A stretch of DNA of 21,894 nt from Chlamydiota bacterium (GTDB lineage Bacteria; Chlamydiota; Chlamydiia; Chlamydiales; Parachlamydiaceae), in assembly GCA_013286075.1 (NCBI GenBank), contig JABDGJ010000016.1, forward strand, positions 1 through 21,894, written 5' to 3'. The notes beneath the pieces are model-generated. The model did no database searches. It had not been told where the DNA came from and saw nothing but the letters and a program-made list of their open reading frames with translations. The translations under genes and the position numbers were made by a program. This document shows, one piece after another, positions 15,447-21,894 of the stretch (position 1 is its first letter; every line of letters begins with the position of its first letter).

Positions 15447-16028
15447 CTAAGAAATAATGCAACATGTACTTGATTGTTCTCGATAGATGATTTTTCTTGT
15501 AAGAGAAGATTGAAGTTTTTGAATTTGATGGCTAAACTTAAGATCATTATCAATTTTTCTAATCACTCTTTGAAAGTCTCTAGCTTTCTTATTTTTGCTT
15601 GAATCACTTAAATGGTGTTGAATATCATAAGCCGAAAAATCAACCTTCAACGACATAATTTCTTTATTTATTTTAGCAACATTAGAAATTATTCTTTGTA
15701 AGTTTGAAAGTAAAGGTAAGTATTGTTCTTGTCCTTCTAATGATCCTCGAGAAAGATTATCATAATAGGAATAAGAACTTTTAGTCGATTCAAAATCTTT
15801 TTTAAAAGATAGAACTTGGGTGGCAATATGATTTGCTCTTTGCATGATTTCTTCATAATCGTCCTTTGTAGTCGCTTTTTCAATACCTATTAAATTCATC
15901 TCAGATGAATTTGTTAAAGAAATTTCTTTGGTGTCTGTGGCTAATAAGGGATCAGAAATATCTTTTGCGGTTATAGGAGAAGAAAAAACTTGTTTTTTGG
16001 GAGGTAAAAAATAATTCACTATAAACAT
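15447..16028 (-). CDS. Hypothetical helical protein with C-terminal CaaX box (candidate host-prenylated effector)
   Basis: A 193-aa hydrophilic protein of no family I recognise. The N-terminal ~55 residues are Ser/Thr-rich and disordered-looking; residues 55-185 are mostly alpha-helical with coiled-coil-like spacing and many Lys/Gln/Ser. The last seven residues are S-T-C-C-I-I-S: a textbook CaaX box (C190-I-I-S193; X=Ser favours farnesyltransferase) with a neighbouring Cys189 that could be palmitoylated, as in small GTPases. I checked the codons directly: TGT TGC ATT ATT TCT TAG. Bacteria do not prenylate proteins this way, but some intracellular bacteria deliver CaaX effectors that host enzymes lipidate. 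There is no signal peptide, as expected for type III or IV export. A strong AGGAG lies 6 bases before the ATG. Confidence 0.82.
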   Translation of the reverse strand: MFIVNYFLPPKKQVFSSPITAKDISDPLLATDTKEISLTNSSEMNLIGIEKATTKDDYEEIMQRANHIATQVLSFKKDFESTKSSYSYYDNLSRGSLEGQEQYLPLLSNLQRIISNVAKINKEIMSLKVDFSAYDIQHHLSDSSKNKKARDFQRVIRKIDNDLKFSHQIQKLQSSLTRKIIYREQSSTCCIIS

Positions 16029-16070
16029 AAATGACTCCTGAAAATTTGGTTTTGTTTGCGTTACTTTTCA

Positions 16071-16088
16071 CTTTACATTTCCGTAAAG
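16071..16088. promoter_or_regulatory. Inverted repeat upstream of the CaaX-protein gene
   Basis: CTTTAC-N6-GTAAAG is a perfect 6-bp inverted repeat 43 bases before the start at 16028. Its shape matches a regulator-binding site, but no clear -35/-10 pair can be assigned. Confidence 0.3.
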
Positions 16089-16092
16089 ATTA

Positions 16093-16193
16093 AGAGGGTG
16101 TTTTGTAATTCTAATAAACCTTGCTTTGAAATTATTGTTTCCTAGCGAGAAAATAATTTCGAAGCAAGGCTATTATAATTACAAACACCCTCT
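16093..16193. repeat. 101-bp MITE-like palindrome
   Basis: The left arm 16093-16136 and the right arm 16152-16193 are inverted copies, matching at about 39 of 44 positions with two single-base gaps, around a 15-base centre. The ends GAGGGTG…CACCCTC are flanked on both sides by TAA, compatible with a 3-bp target duplication. The element contains no gene. Its right end supplies the last bases of the hydrolase gene: the stop TAG (16194-16192) is formed at the element edge. It lies between that gene and the promoter region of the CaaX-protein gene, and could also serve as a terminator. Confidence 0.78.
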
Positions 16194-17268
16194 AAGGTTT
16201 GCCAGGAAGAAAACTAAAAGGTTCTGTAATTTCGAGATGTTCAACCGCATTTCCTGCATAAACCTTCCCACCAGTGAGTGTCAGCTTCATGATTTTAGAA
16301 TTGAAGTTGAGATCGGCCAGGGAAATCCAAAACGTATTGGGACTAGTGGCTGAATCAAAGTAATAGACCTTATTTGTTTGATCTGAGATCGTTCGCCAAA
16401 GTGTTGAGGCAATATTGGGTTCCTTTGGTGTTCTAATCCCTAAAGGAACACTAACGCCGCGCATAATACTCGTTACCATAGCAACAGCTTGGTAAACAAA
16501 ATTGCGGTCTGGGACCGCTGTGATAAAGTGGGGATCAGCCTTCTTTGGAACAGCTCCAATATAGAATGAAGCTCGGACAAAGCGATCTGCTGCTCGGCTT
16601 GTTCCAGGAAGAAAGGTATTTCCACCAATTTCCTGCCAATAGGCATTTAGAGCTAACTGTTGATCATATGAAGGTGAATTTGTCATTACATTATATTGTT
16701 TCCCATGATGGATCACTAGCTTCCCTGCAAGATATTCAAAAATGGCTGAATCGCCACTAGGGTCAGAAATGGATAAATGAAGTTGAGCTGGCGCTCCATT
16801 GGGCAATAGAGGGGCAACGACTTGGAAAGGTTCTTTTCTTAAAGCATCGACTGCCTCAGAAACTGTTGCAAAGTTGTCTAAGGCATACTGAGCCCAAAGG
16901 CTGATTGATAGAATTGGTTTATCCTCATTAGGCTTTCCATAATCAGATTCGGCAAGATAAAGTAAGTTGGCGACAAATCCTTTCTCATTCATTCCATCCG
17001 CAATGCCTACATCATACCCAGAGATAGTGACGCTTCCATATTTTGCGACCCATGAGACCGAATTCTTGCCACCAGCACCATCGCGTTTGATTCCACGGGG
17101 AAATACCCAGAGATTGGAGTGCATATCTTCATCCCAATCCATGGAACGACCCACAATGACAAGCCCTTCATCGCCAGAATAAAGGACGCGCGTACAAGCT
17201 TCGACAGTCGATGAGAAAAGAGCGAGGCTCACCACTGTAATTTCTAGAGCTTTTTTTAATATTTTCAT
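16192..17268 (-). CDS. Exported Ntn-hydrolase of the choloylglycine hydrolase / penicillin V acylase family
   Basis: A 358-aa linear-amide C-N hydrolase. The signal peptide (about 1-24, ending VEA) would be cut just before Cys25, exposing it as the N-terminal nucleophile: C25-T-R27. Other active-site positions are visible: D44 in SMDWDEDMH (position 20 counting from the Cys, as in bile-salt hydrolases), N101 in GFVANLLYL, N197 in NVMTNSPSYD and R229 in DRFVRASF. Such enzymes cleave amides like bile conjugates, penicillin V or acyl-homoserine lactones; the substrate here is unknown, and bile salts are unlikely in an amoeba symbiont. A purine-rich AAGGG precedes the ATG. The 3' end is fused to a palindromic element that provides the stop. 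Confidence 0.92.
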   Translation of the reverse strand: MKILKKALEITVVSLALFSSTVEACTRVLYSGDEGLVIVGRSMDWDEDMHSNLWVFPRGIKRDGAGGKNSVSWVAKYGSVTISGYDVGIADGMNEKGFVANLLYLAESDYGKPNEDKPILSISLWAQYALDNFATVSEAVDALRKEPFQVVAPLLPNGAPAQLHLSISDPSGDSAIFEYLAGKLVIHHGKQYNVMTNSPSYDQQLALNAYWQEIGGNTFLPGTSRAADRFVRASFYIGAVPKKADPHFITAVPDRNFVYQAVAMVTSIMRGVSVPLGIRTPKEPNIASTLWRTISDQTNKVYYFDSATSPNTFWISLADLNFNSKIMKLTLTGGKVYAGNAVEHLEITEPFSFLPGKP

Positions 17269-17297
17269 TTTCCCTTCTTTATCATCAAATTGACCGA

Positions 17298-17326
17298 ATA
17301 GTAGGGGAATGAGATTTTGAATTCAA
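17298..17326 (-). promoter_or_regulatory. Putative promoter of the Ntn-hydrolase gene
   Basis: On the minus strand TTGAAT (17326-17321) and TACTAT (17303-17298) are 17 bases apart, 30 bases before the ATG. The remainder of the 130-bp gap to the next gene shows nothing further. Confidence 0.45.
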
Positions 17327-17398
17327 ATAAAACGTAATACAATCCATTTATTATTGCATCGACAAATAGAGTCATGTTTGCGGCAGATCCCGATATTA

Positions 17399-18211
17399 TC
17401 AATTGACGACACTCTCTAATGTAATTTCCAGAAAATCACCCTTTGAATAAATTTCTGAAATTTTCCCGCGCAATCTCTCATATTTTTTTTCAAGCAACTT
17501 TGTTTCCTGATGTTCTTTATCGGCTACAAAATGGACAGAGGCTATTGGTAATGGAGTAATGGAATAATCTCCAAAGTATTTTAATTGAATCAAAGAATTT
17601 ATAAGAGGGGGATCGCTTAAGATAAATGAATCCGAATAATTTCTGCGATTGTATAAAATGGAATTATGCTTGCCATAGCCTAGCAAAATTCCCCACAAAA
17701 TTTGATTATTAGCAATGCTGTTTGTAAATGATATTTTTTTCAACTCGATATTCTCTAGCATTTCTTCAGGAATGATTTTTCTTTCTAAAAGATGTTCAAA
17801 TAAGAACAAATGTTTTGTGATAGCTTTGATGAATTCTTTTTTGTTAATGAAAATTACATTTAAAATTTTATGATCGCTACTCCAGGACTCTTCTTTCAAA
17901 AGGAGAAATTTTTTTATTTGAAATAAATGGCTATATTTTTCCCATACTTCCCATTTTTTCCAAAAAATTCCACCGCATTGCATCCCTTCTAAGATATTTT
18001 CGGGTGGTGTATATGCAAAATGTCCAGACAATGAAATTGGCTTATCGCCAAAAAGGGTATAACACGCATGATCTTCGCAAAAAATAGTAAAAAATAACGA
18101 TCTTAGAATTTCCCTATCTTCCTCAGGAATATTGTTAAGGATTTTATGTATATTAACTGCGTCAATAAAACTAAATATAAGTAAAAGTAATGATAAAGTG
18201 ATCTTCAACAT
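17399..18211 (-). CDS. Secreted hypothetical protein, paralogue of the left-edge gene
   Basis: A 270-aa protein with a signal peptide (MLKITLSLLLLIFSFIDAVN). The body is rich in aromatic residues, Lys and Glu, and is mostly helical, with an acidic Cys-containing early segment (FCEDHACYTLFGDKPISL) and the motif GILLGYGKHNS (174-184). That motif and the ending KYERLRGKISEIYSKGDFLEITLE match the fragment at 2-376, so both belong to one family. No known domain. It starts 15 bases after the stop of the zinc-ribbon gene with no ribosome site of its own, so it is probably co-transcribed and translationally linked to it. Likely periplasmic, outer-membrane or secreted; function unknown. Confidence 0.78.
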   Translation of the reverse strand: MLKITLSLLLLIFSFIDAVNIHKILNNIPEEDREILRSLFFTIFCEDHACYTLFGDKPISLSGHFAYTPPENILEGMQCGGIFWKKWEVWEKYSHLFQIKKFLLLKEESWSSDHKILNVIFINKKEFIKAITKHLFLFEHLLERKIIPEEMLENIELKKISFTNSIANNQILWGILLGYGKHNSILYNRRNYSDSFILSDPPLINSLIQLKYFGDYSITPLPIASVHFVADKEHQETKLLEKKYERLRGKISEIYSKGDFLEITLESVVN

Positions 18212-18226
18212 AATATCAAAAAGATT

Positions 18227-18529
18227 TCAAAATTCGGTATATTCACCACATTTTGGTTTCGGTCTGCCGCATGACGGACATTTTTCATTGAATGACCAAG
18301 TATGTTTATCGCAATTTCTGCAATACCAAGCCTCGAGCCTTTCTAAATAAATCCCATTTTCATCACAATGGATAGGATTTACACTCTGTGCAAATCCATC
18401 AAGAGAAACAATTATGCCATTATCAGCAATCAGGACATCTCTTGAGGAAATGTAAATTTTATCTTCTGCAAAAGAATTTACCGAATAGCCATACGCCAAT
18501 AGCGATAATATATATAAAAATTTATTCAT
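18227..18529 (-). CDS. Small exported zinc-ribbon protein
   Basis: A 100-aa protein with a signal peptide (about residues 1-21, ending SFA) and a C-terminal zinc ribbon: C70-x2-C73…C84-x2-C87, with further Cys at 55 and 94. A zinc ribbon of this kind is usual in cytosolic proteins and odd behind a signal peptide. It might fold with disulphides or bind zinc in the periplasm. AGGAG lies 9 bases before the ATG. It leads a two-gene unit with the secreted protein at 17399-18211. I do not recognise the family. Confidence 0.75.
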   Translation of the reverse strand: MNKFLYILSLLAYGYSVNSFAEDKIYISSRDVLIADNGIIVSLDGFAQSVNPIHCDENGIYLERLEAWYCRNCDKHTWSFNEKCPSCGRPKPKCGEYTEF

Positions 18530-18596
18530 TTTTTTCGTCTCCTAGCTGAATGAAAAGTGGAATCATATTTTTATAAGAAGATTTTTTTATTTTCAA

Positions 18597-18628
18597 TTGG
18601 ATATTTGAATTTTTATTCAAATATCCAA
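18597..18628. other. 14-bp perfect hairpin upstream of two divergent genes
   Basis: TTGGATATTTGAAT (18597-18610) pairs perfectly with 18615-18628 around a TTTT loop. It lies in the 231-bp gap between the divergent zinc-ribbon gene (start 18529) and FAD-protein gene (start 18761). No T-run follows on either strand, so it is more likely an operator, a leader structure or a cruciform than a terminator. The rest of the gap is AT-rich without a convincing gene. Confidence 0.6.
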
Positions 18629-18760
18629 AGAATGAAATCGTACGAAGTGCGTGTAAAAAGTTGTGAAATTCCAGGATATTATTTGTATTTTAATAGTGTT
18701 AATAGGATAATTATTAAAATTAATAAAGCAAAAACTTGTTATTGTTGAATAAGGTAAATC

Positions 18761-20104
18761 ATGAATAGTGTGGGTGCGAAATATGACGTGGCAATTGTTG
18801 GATCAGGTCCTGCAGGAATGGCTACAGCATGTTTATTGGGATCTCTTGACAGGAAATTAAAGATTATTGTGTTTGATAAGCGTCCTGAAACGACTAGAGA
18901 CCATAAATTAGCAATTGGTAGCGATTCGATAAATGCGATGAGTAAGTTTCTTATGGAGGGTTTAGCTGCTTCGACAAATTGTGTAAATACAGAAGCCGCG
19001 CGTCAACTTTTATTCCAATTGAAAAGCTGGAGCAAGAAAAGTATTCCAACAAGTACAATTGAAACTACCTTAGCTACATTTGCAAAAGAACGGTTAAATA
19101 TTACTGTCCATCGAGATAAGGCTTTCAACATTAAATATGTTGCTGAGAGCAGTCAGAAAAAACCAGGTGAGCTCTCTTTCGATGATTTTTTAAAACAAAC
19201 TGGGGGAGCTAGGGTAATCATCGGGGCCGACGGATCTAAAAGTGAAATCAGAAATGTGATCGGTGCTCAGAAAACAGACATATTGAATCTTGGGTACTTA
19301 TTGGAGTTAAAATATAAAGCCACCCCTAATTTTAAACCAAGAACATACCTGCAAGGATCTACGCAGTTTGTAATGTCAAGCGGCTTTGACTTTGAAACGG
19401 CTGGAAAGCCGAGAAATGGAAATTCCGGAATTATTACACTCCATAAGTTTGTTAGCTATCTTACTCATAGAATTCTTATACAAGGAACTAAAGGAAATCC
19501 TGAAAATCCTTGGACCATGTCAGAATTAAAGGAACACGTAAAAGATAACGGAAAAATTAGGAAAATATTAGATCATTTTGAATGTTATCTTGGTTCACAT
19601 AAAGTTGCTAGTCTTGGTTTTAATAGAATAGTAACATTTCCCATGACAATATATCGGAGTAGCTCCGTTGCAAGTCTATATAAAGGGATCATTATTTTGC
19701 TTGTTGGAGATGCAAGTTCTGGACTAGTGCTAGAAAGGGGTGTTAATAAGGCTTTTCTAGAAGCAACTCAATGCGCGAGAGCTGTATTAAAATTTTTTAA
19801 TAAGCGGAAAAATTTATATGTGGGGAGCGAAGAATCCATTGATGACACAAAACCATCTTCCGTGCAAGCCAGGGTGAGAGATAGCGAAGAAATAGTGAGA
19901 GGTACACCAAAAACAATTTCAGAAACAGCTACCCTACCTTCTGAATTTATTGAGTATCAAGCACAATCTCACTCTTTATTTTTAAGAGAAGTAAGGTGGG
20001 CCAGATTCAAACACTTCATACTATACTCTGCTCAATTTCTGTTCAAATTCGTATTATCTCTTTTTTTTAAGCCATTTGAATTTTTCCGTAGAAAACCATC
20101 GTGA
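18761..20104 (+). CDS. FAD-dependent monooxygenase-like protein with hydrophobic C-terminal tail
   Basis: A 447-aa flavoprotein of the group A monooxygenase fold. Motifs: the Rossmann dinucleotide site V13-G-S-G-P-A-G19 followed by an acidic/basic pair FDKRPE (38-43), a DG-type motif IIGADGSKSEIR (153-164), and the GD motif LLVGDASSGLVLERGVNKAF (314-332) that contacts the FAD ribityl chain. Residues 350-400 are a polar linker, and 413-442 are hydrophobic and aromatic with basic residues, a likely membrane-associating tail. The usual His/Pro of the GD motif are replaced. The substrate is unknown. The order of early segments loosely recalls the monooxygenase domain of MICAL proteins, but I cannot show this. 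AAGG precedes the ATG by 6 bases. Single-gene unit. Confidence 0.75.
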   Translation: MNSVGAKYDVAIVGSGPAGMATACLLGSLDRKLKIIVFDKRPETTRDHKLAIGSDSINAMSKFLMEGLAASTNCVNTEAARQLLFQLKSWSKKSIPTSTIETTLATFAKERLNITVHRDKAFNIKYVAESSQKKPGELSFDDFLKQTGGARVIIGADGSKSEIRNVIGAQKTDILNLGYLLELKYKATPNFKPRTYLQGSTQFVMSSGFDFETAGKPRNGNSGIITLHKFVSYLTHRILIQGTKGNPENPWTMSELKEHVKDNGKIRKILDHFECYLGSHKVASLGFNRIVTFPMTIYRSSSVASLYKGIIILLVGDASSGLVLERGVNKAFLEATQCARAVLKFFNKRKNLYVGSEESIDDTKPSSVQARVRDSEEIVRGTPKTISETATLPSEFIEYQAQSHSLFLREVRWARFKHFILYSAQFLFKFVLSLFFKPFEFFRRKPS

Positions 20105-20145
20105 TATCTACGTATTATGGTGAGCTGAATATTGCCGATTATTTT

Positions 20146-20475
20146 TTACGATTCTATTGTCGAAGGCGTTTTCATTGCCTTAAAATAGATGTCCATTCTC
20201 GCTTTATATAGTTCATGTTTTTCGGCGGTGCTGGTCGTTTTTTTCCTTAGAGGTTCTAGTTTATTTCTGAAATCGAAATTGGTTTGGTAGGACGGACTAG
20301 GATTTAGGTCTGTAAAAACTTCAGTTTTTTCATTTTTGTTTAAAGTTACAGAGACATTTTTGTTTAAAGTTACAGAGACATTTTTGCTTAAAGTTATAGA
20401 GACATTTTCGTTAAAAATTAGAGAAAAATTTTTAGTAGAAGAGTTTATGCTTATTCTGCTTGTTGATTCAATCAT
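20146..20475 (-). CDS. Small hypothetical protein with 8-residue tandem repeats
   Basis: A 109-aa protein of no known family and without a signal peptide. Residues about 17-48 consist of four copies of an 8-residue unit of the type NVSVTLNK, alternating hydrophobic and polar as in a beta-strand or solenoid. The C-terminal half is basic and helical (LEPLRKKTTSTAEKHELYKARMDIYFKAMK). The start is supported by AGGA 9 bases upstream in a context like that of the CaaX-protein gene. The repeat is nearly identical at DNA level, so copy number probably varies. It converges on the FAD-protein gene with 41 bases between the stops. It could be a small effector; nothing proves it. Confidence 0.6.
   Translation of the reverse strand: MIESTSRISINSSTKNFSLIFNENVSITLSKNVSVTLNKNVSVTLNKNEKTEVFTDLNPSPSYQTNFDFRNKLEPLRKKTTSTAEKHELYKARMDIYFKAMKTPSTIES
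20332..20427. repeat. 24-bp in-frame tandem repeat, four copies
   Basis: Units start at 20332, 20356, 20380 and 20404. The first two are identical, the third has two differences and the fourth is degenerate. The period of 24 keeps the reading frame of the minus-strand gene and encodes the eight-residue repeats. Confidence 0.88.
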
Positions 20476-20506
20476 TTGAAAATTCCTGAAGATTGATAGG
20501 TTGTGA

Positions 20507-20525
20507 TAGCTTTATTATTAAGCTA
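20507..20525. other. Short hairpin upstream of the tandem-repeat gene
   Basis: TAGCTT (20507-20512) and AAGCTA (20520-20525) form a 6-bp stem with a 7-base loop, 32 bases before the minus-strand start at 20475. The gap 20476-20636 otherwise holds only AT-rich sequence and a T8 run; no gene seen. Confidence 0.25.
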
Positions 20526-20636
20526 ATGCATTCTTTTTTTTAATTCAAGTCGCAATTATAATTTATTTTAAATAAAGGATTTTATACCCAAGTGGTCTCA
20601 AAATCTGGATGTTTTGGACTCTTTTCAAAGACACCT

Positions 20637-21389
20637 TTATTTTTGACAATGTGGGCAAACAAAGCTTACCCGGTTTCTCGTGCCTGTCTTCCGTCTAAGT
20701 ACCTTTGTTCCGCAAATTTGGCAATGGCTTTGACGATACACCTGGTAGTGTTTTCGCAGTTCAAACTTTTTACGCCAGTGATAAAACTTAAAGACATAAC
20801 TTCTTGTTAATGTAATAATTTGCCTTAATTTTCTAAGGGAAAGCATTCCTATTTTGTGTTCAGGTAGAGTTTTAGCTAAAAATAGAACTTCATTTTTGAT
20901 GATATTTCCTACACCTAAAAAAATATTCTGATCCAAAAGCGCGTCTGCTATTTCATTATCAGGGTGATTTTTTAATTTCTCTATAACTTGTATTTCATCC
21001 CATTTATCGTCCATAATATCAATTGTAAAATCACACAAATCTCGCACAGCAGATCCTTCTATAATTTTCACTGAACAGTTATATAATTCAACGTGGCTTT
21101 TTTTTAATTCGAATGCCAATCTTGGCATTTGGATTTTTTTAGGATAGTCCCCAGTAACTTTTTTACGATTTATCGTGGCTTCAAAGCTACCAAATAGTAA
21201 AAAATGGACTTTTAATGCAAACTGATCAAATTGAAAAATTAAGTATTTTCCATAGGAGAAAATAGAATAAATTTTTTTATTTAAGAATCGTTCTTTTTCT
21301 ATTTTTGTGTTTCCACGTACGGCTTTAATTATTTCACCTTGTAAAGGGGCCAGTTGTTCTGCGGCTAATTTTAAGGATGGACCTTCCAT
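20637..21389 (-). CDS. Fpg/Nei-family DNA glycosylase lacking the N-terminal catalytic proline
   Basis: A 250-aa protein of the MutM/Nei fold: N-terminal beta-sandwich with FGKY/LKVHFLLFGS-type strands, the helix-two-turn-helix core LLDQNIFLGVGNIIKNEVLF, and a C-terminal zinc finger C223-x2-C226…C245-x2-C248 with Arg238/Arg240 for damage recognition. Canonical members start Met-Pro-Glu and use Pro as Schiff-base nucleophile; this one starts MEGPSLK, keeping Glu but not Pro. The ATG at 21389 is preceded by AGGA at a good distance; the frame extends one codon to a TTG, which would not restore Pro. An 'MEGPSL' subgroup occurs in other bacteria, from memory. Base-excision repair is likely, but by altered chemistry or as a binding protein. 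Confidence 0.88.
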   Translation of the reverse strand: MEGPSLKLAAEQLAPLQGEIIKAVRGNTKIEKERFLNKKIYSIFSYGKYLIFQFDQFALKVHFLLFGSFEATINRKKVTGDYPKKIQMPRLAFELKKSHVELYNCSVKIIEGSAVRDLCDFTIDIMDDKWDEIQVIEKLKNHPDNEIADALLDQNIFLGVGNIIKNEVLFLAKTLPEHKIGMLSLRKLRQIITLTRSYVFKFYHWRKKFELRKHYQVYRQSHCQICGTKVLRRKTGTRNRVSFVCPHCQK

Positions 21390-21455
21390 CAATATTCCTG
21401 TAGTCTCAAAAAAATAAGCGTGTATTTTATAATATTTATATTATATAAAATAGTT

Positions 21456-21894
21456 ATGAATATAAAACCAATACCTAAAGAACTTTCATTTTCTACAACC
21501 CAACCATCCTATGAGAGAGGTCAAATACAATCCATAACTGTACAGGACAAAGAATATTGGACTTCTCCCATCAGCAGAACAGCTCTTTCAGATGATCTTG
21601 CTGCCTTCCGCGACTTGCTACAAAAAAACGATTCATTACAATCTGAATATGAACCATACTCTGCTTTTCATTGGTCTCTCTTGTCGGGAGGGAAAGTGGC
21701 TCGATATATTTTAGAGCATTTGTCTTATGTTCCAACGTGTTCCTACTTTGGAACTAGATCTAAATACTGTGAAAAATGCATCCCTGTTGCTTTAGGTGTC
21801 GTTAAAACGATACAAGAGGATAAATCTATTTTCGAATCGCTCTTTTCCCGCATGGAAAAAATGCGTTGTAAATTATTGGCAGCAGAAGAGCCTT
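21456..21894 (+). CDS. N-terminal part of a hypothetical protein, possibly ankyrin-like (3' end outside window)
   Basis: From the ATG at 21456 the frame stays open to the last base, giving 146 residues without a stop (MNIKPIPKELSFSTTQ…). No signal peptide. Residues about 46-90 (DDLAAFRDLLQKN…PYSAFHWSLLSGGKVARYILEHL) have the spacing of an ankyrin repeat (helix with LL, then A-x-H-W-x-x-x-x-G, then a second helix), followed by a Cys-containing segment. Ankyrin proteins are common effectors in amoeba symbionts, but one weak repeat is thin evidence. No clear ribosome site is seen, and the upstream ~65 bases are very AT-rich and shared with the divergent glycosylase gene. Confidence 0.6.
   Translation, partial: MNIKPIPKELSFSTTQPSYERGQIQSITVQDKEYWTSPISRTALSDDLAAFRDLLQKNDSLQSEYEPYSAFHWSLLSGGKVARYILEHLSYVPTCSYFGTRSKYCEKCIPVALGVVKTIQEDKSIFESLFSRMEKMRCKLLAAEEP

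Noticed and set aside
18557..18748. 63-aa plus-strand frame starting with GTG
   Set aside because: It reads through the perfect hairpin, has AT-driven composition, no ribosome site and no family features; treated as intergenic.
20332..20427. CRISPR-like array
   Set aside because: The 24-bp units are directly abutting with no spacers and are in frame with a coding gene.
21424..21451. AT-only inverted repeat ATTTTATA…TATAAAAT before the right-edge gene
   Set aside because: Sequence this AT-rich forms such palindromes by chance; no supporting boxes could be assigned.

Overview
This window most resembles the chromosome of an amoeba-associated Chlamydia-like bacterium (Parachlamydia/Protochlamydia/Waddlia/Simkania grade). 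That is an inference from gene content, AT-rich coding, frequently weak Shine-Dalgarno sequences and the mix of conserved Gram-negative envelope operons with short, secreted or host-directed proteins of no recognised family. No single marker in the window proves the phylum; another amoeba-dwelling Gram-negative bacterium remains possible.

Layout. (1) 1-567: the 3' end of a lineage-specific gene, then a 177-bp imperfect palindrome. (2) 569-4913, minus strand: a four-gene efflux operon read permease > ATPase > membrane-fusion protein > outer-membrane channel, tightly packed with two ATGA overlaps. It would form one DevBCA/MacAB-like ABC pump with a NodT-type outer-membrane lipoprotein. (3) 5017-12232, plus strand: DedA membrane protein > MoxR AAA+ ATPase > DUF58 > DUF4381 > BatA (VWA) > BatB-BatC fusion (VWA + TPR) > BatD. 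This is a MoxR/Bat (aerotolerance-type) operon with overlapping or near-contiguous genes. (4) 12247-13365: tRNA-Asn(GTT) with promoter and terminator, followed by a higBA-type toxin-antitoxin module whose toxin gene carries a +1 frameshift. A second, rearranged copy of the tRNA 3' end and terminator hairpin lies on the far side of the module. (5) 13366-14664: a DEAD-box RNA helicase. (6) 14777-21894: an accessory region containing a truncated HD-domain gene, a 193-aa protein ending in the eukaryote-style prenylation box CIIS, a 101-bp MITE-like palindrome, an exported Ntn-hydrolase (choloylglycine hydrolase/penicillin acylase family), a secreted paralogue of the left-edge gene, a small exported zinc-ribbon protein, an FAD monooxygenase-like protein with a hydrophobic tail, a small protein built on a 24-bp tandem repeat, an Fpg/Nei-family glycosylase lacking the usual catalytic N-terminal proline, and the start of a possible ankyrin-like protein running off the right edge.

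The most interesting items are the C-terminal CCIIS tail (candidate host-prenylated effector), the frameshifted toxin flanked by tRNA-Asn-derived sequence, the two long palindromes placed at the 3' ends of minus-strand genes, and the paralogous secreted family seen at both ends of the window. I found no CRISPR array, complete insertion sequence, rRNA or replication origin.
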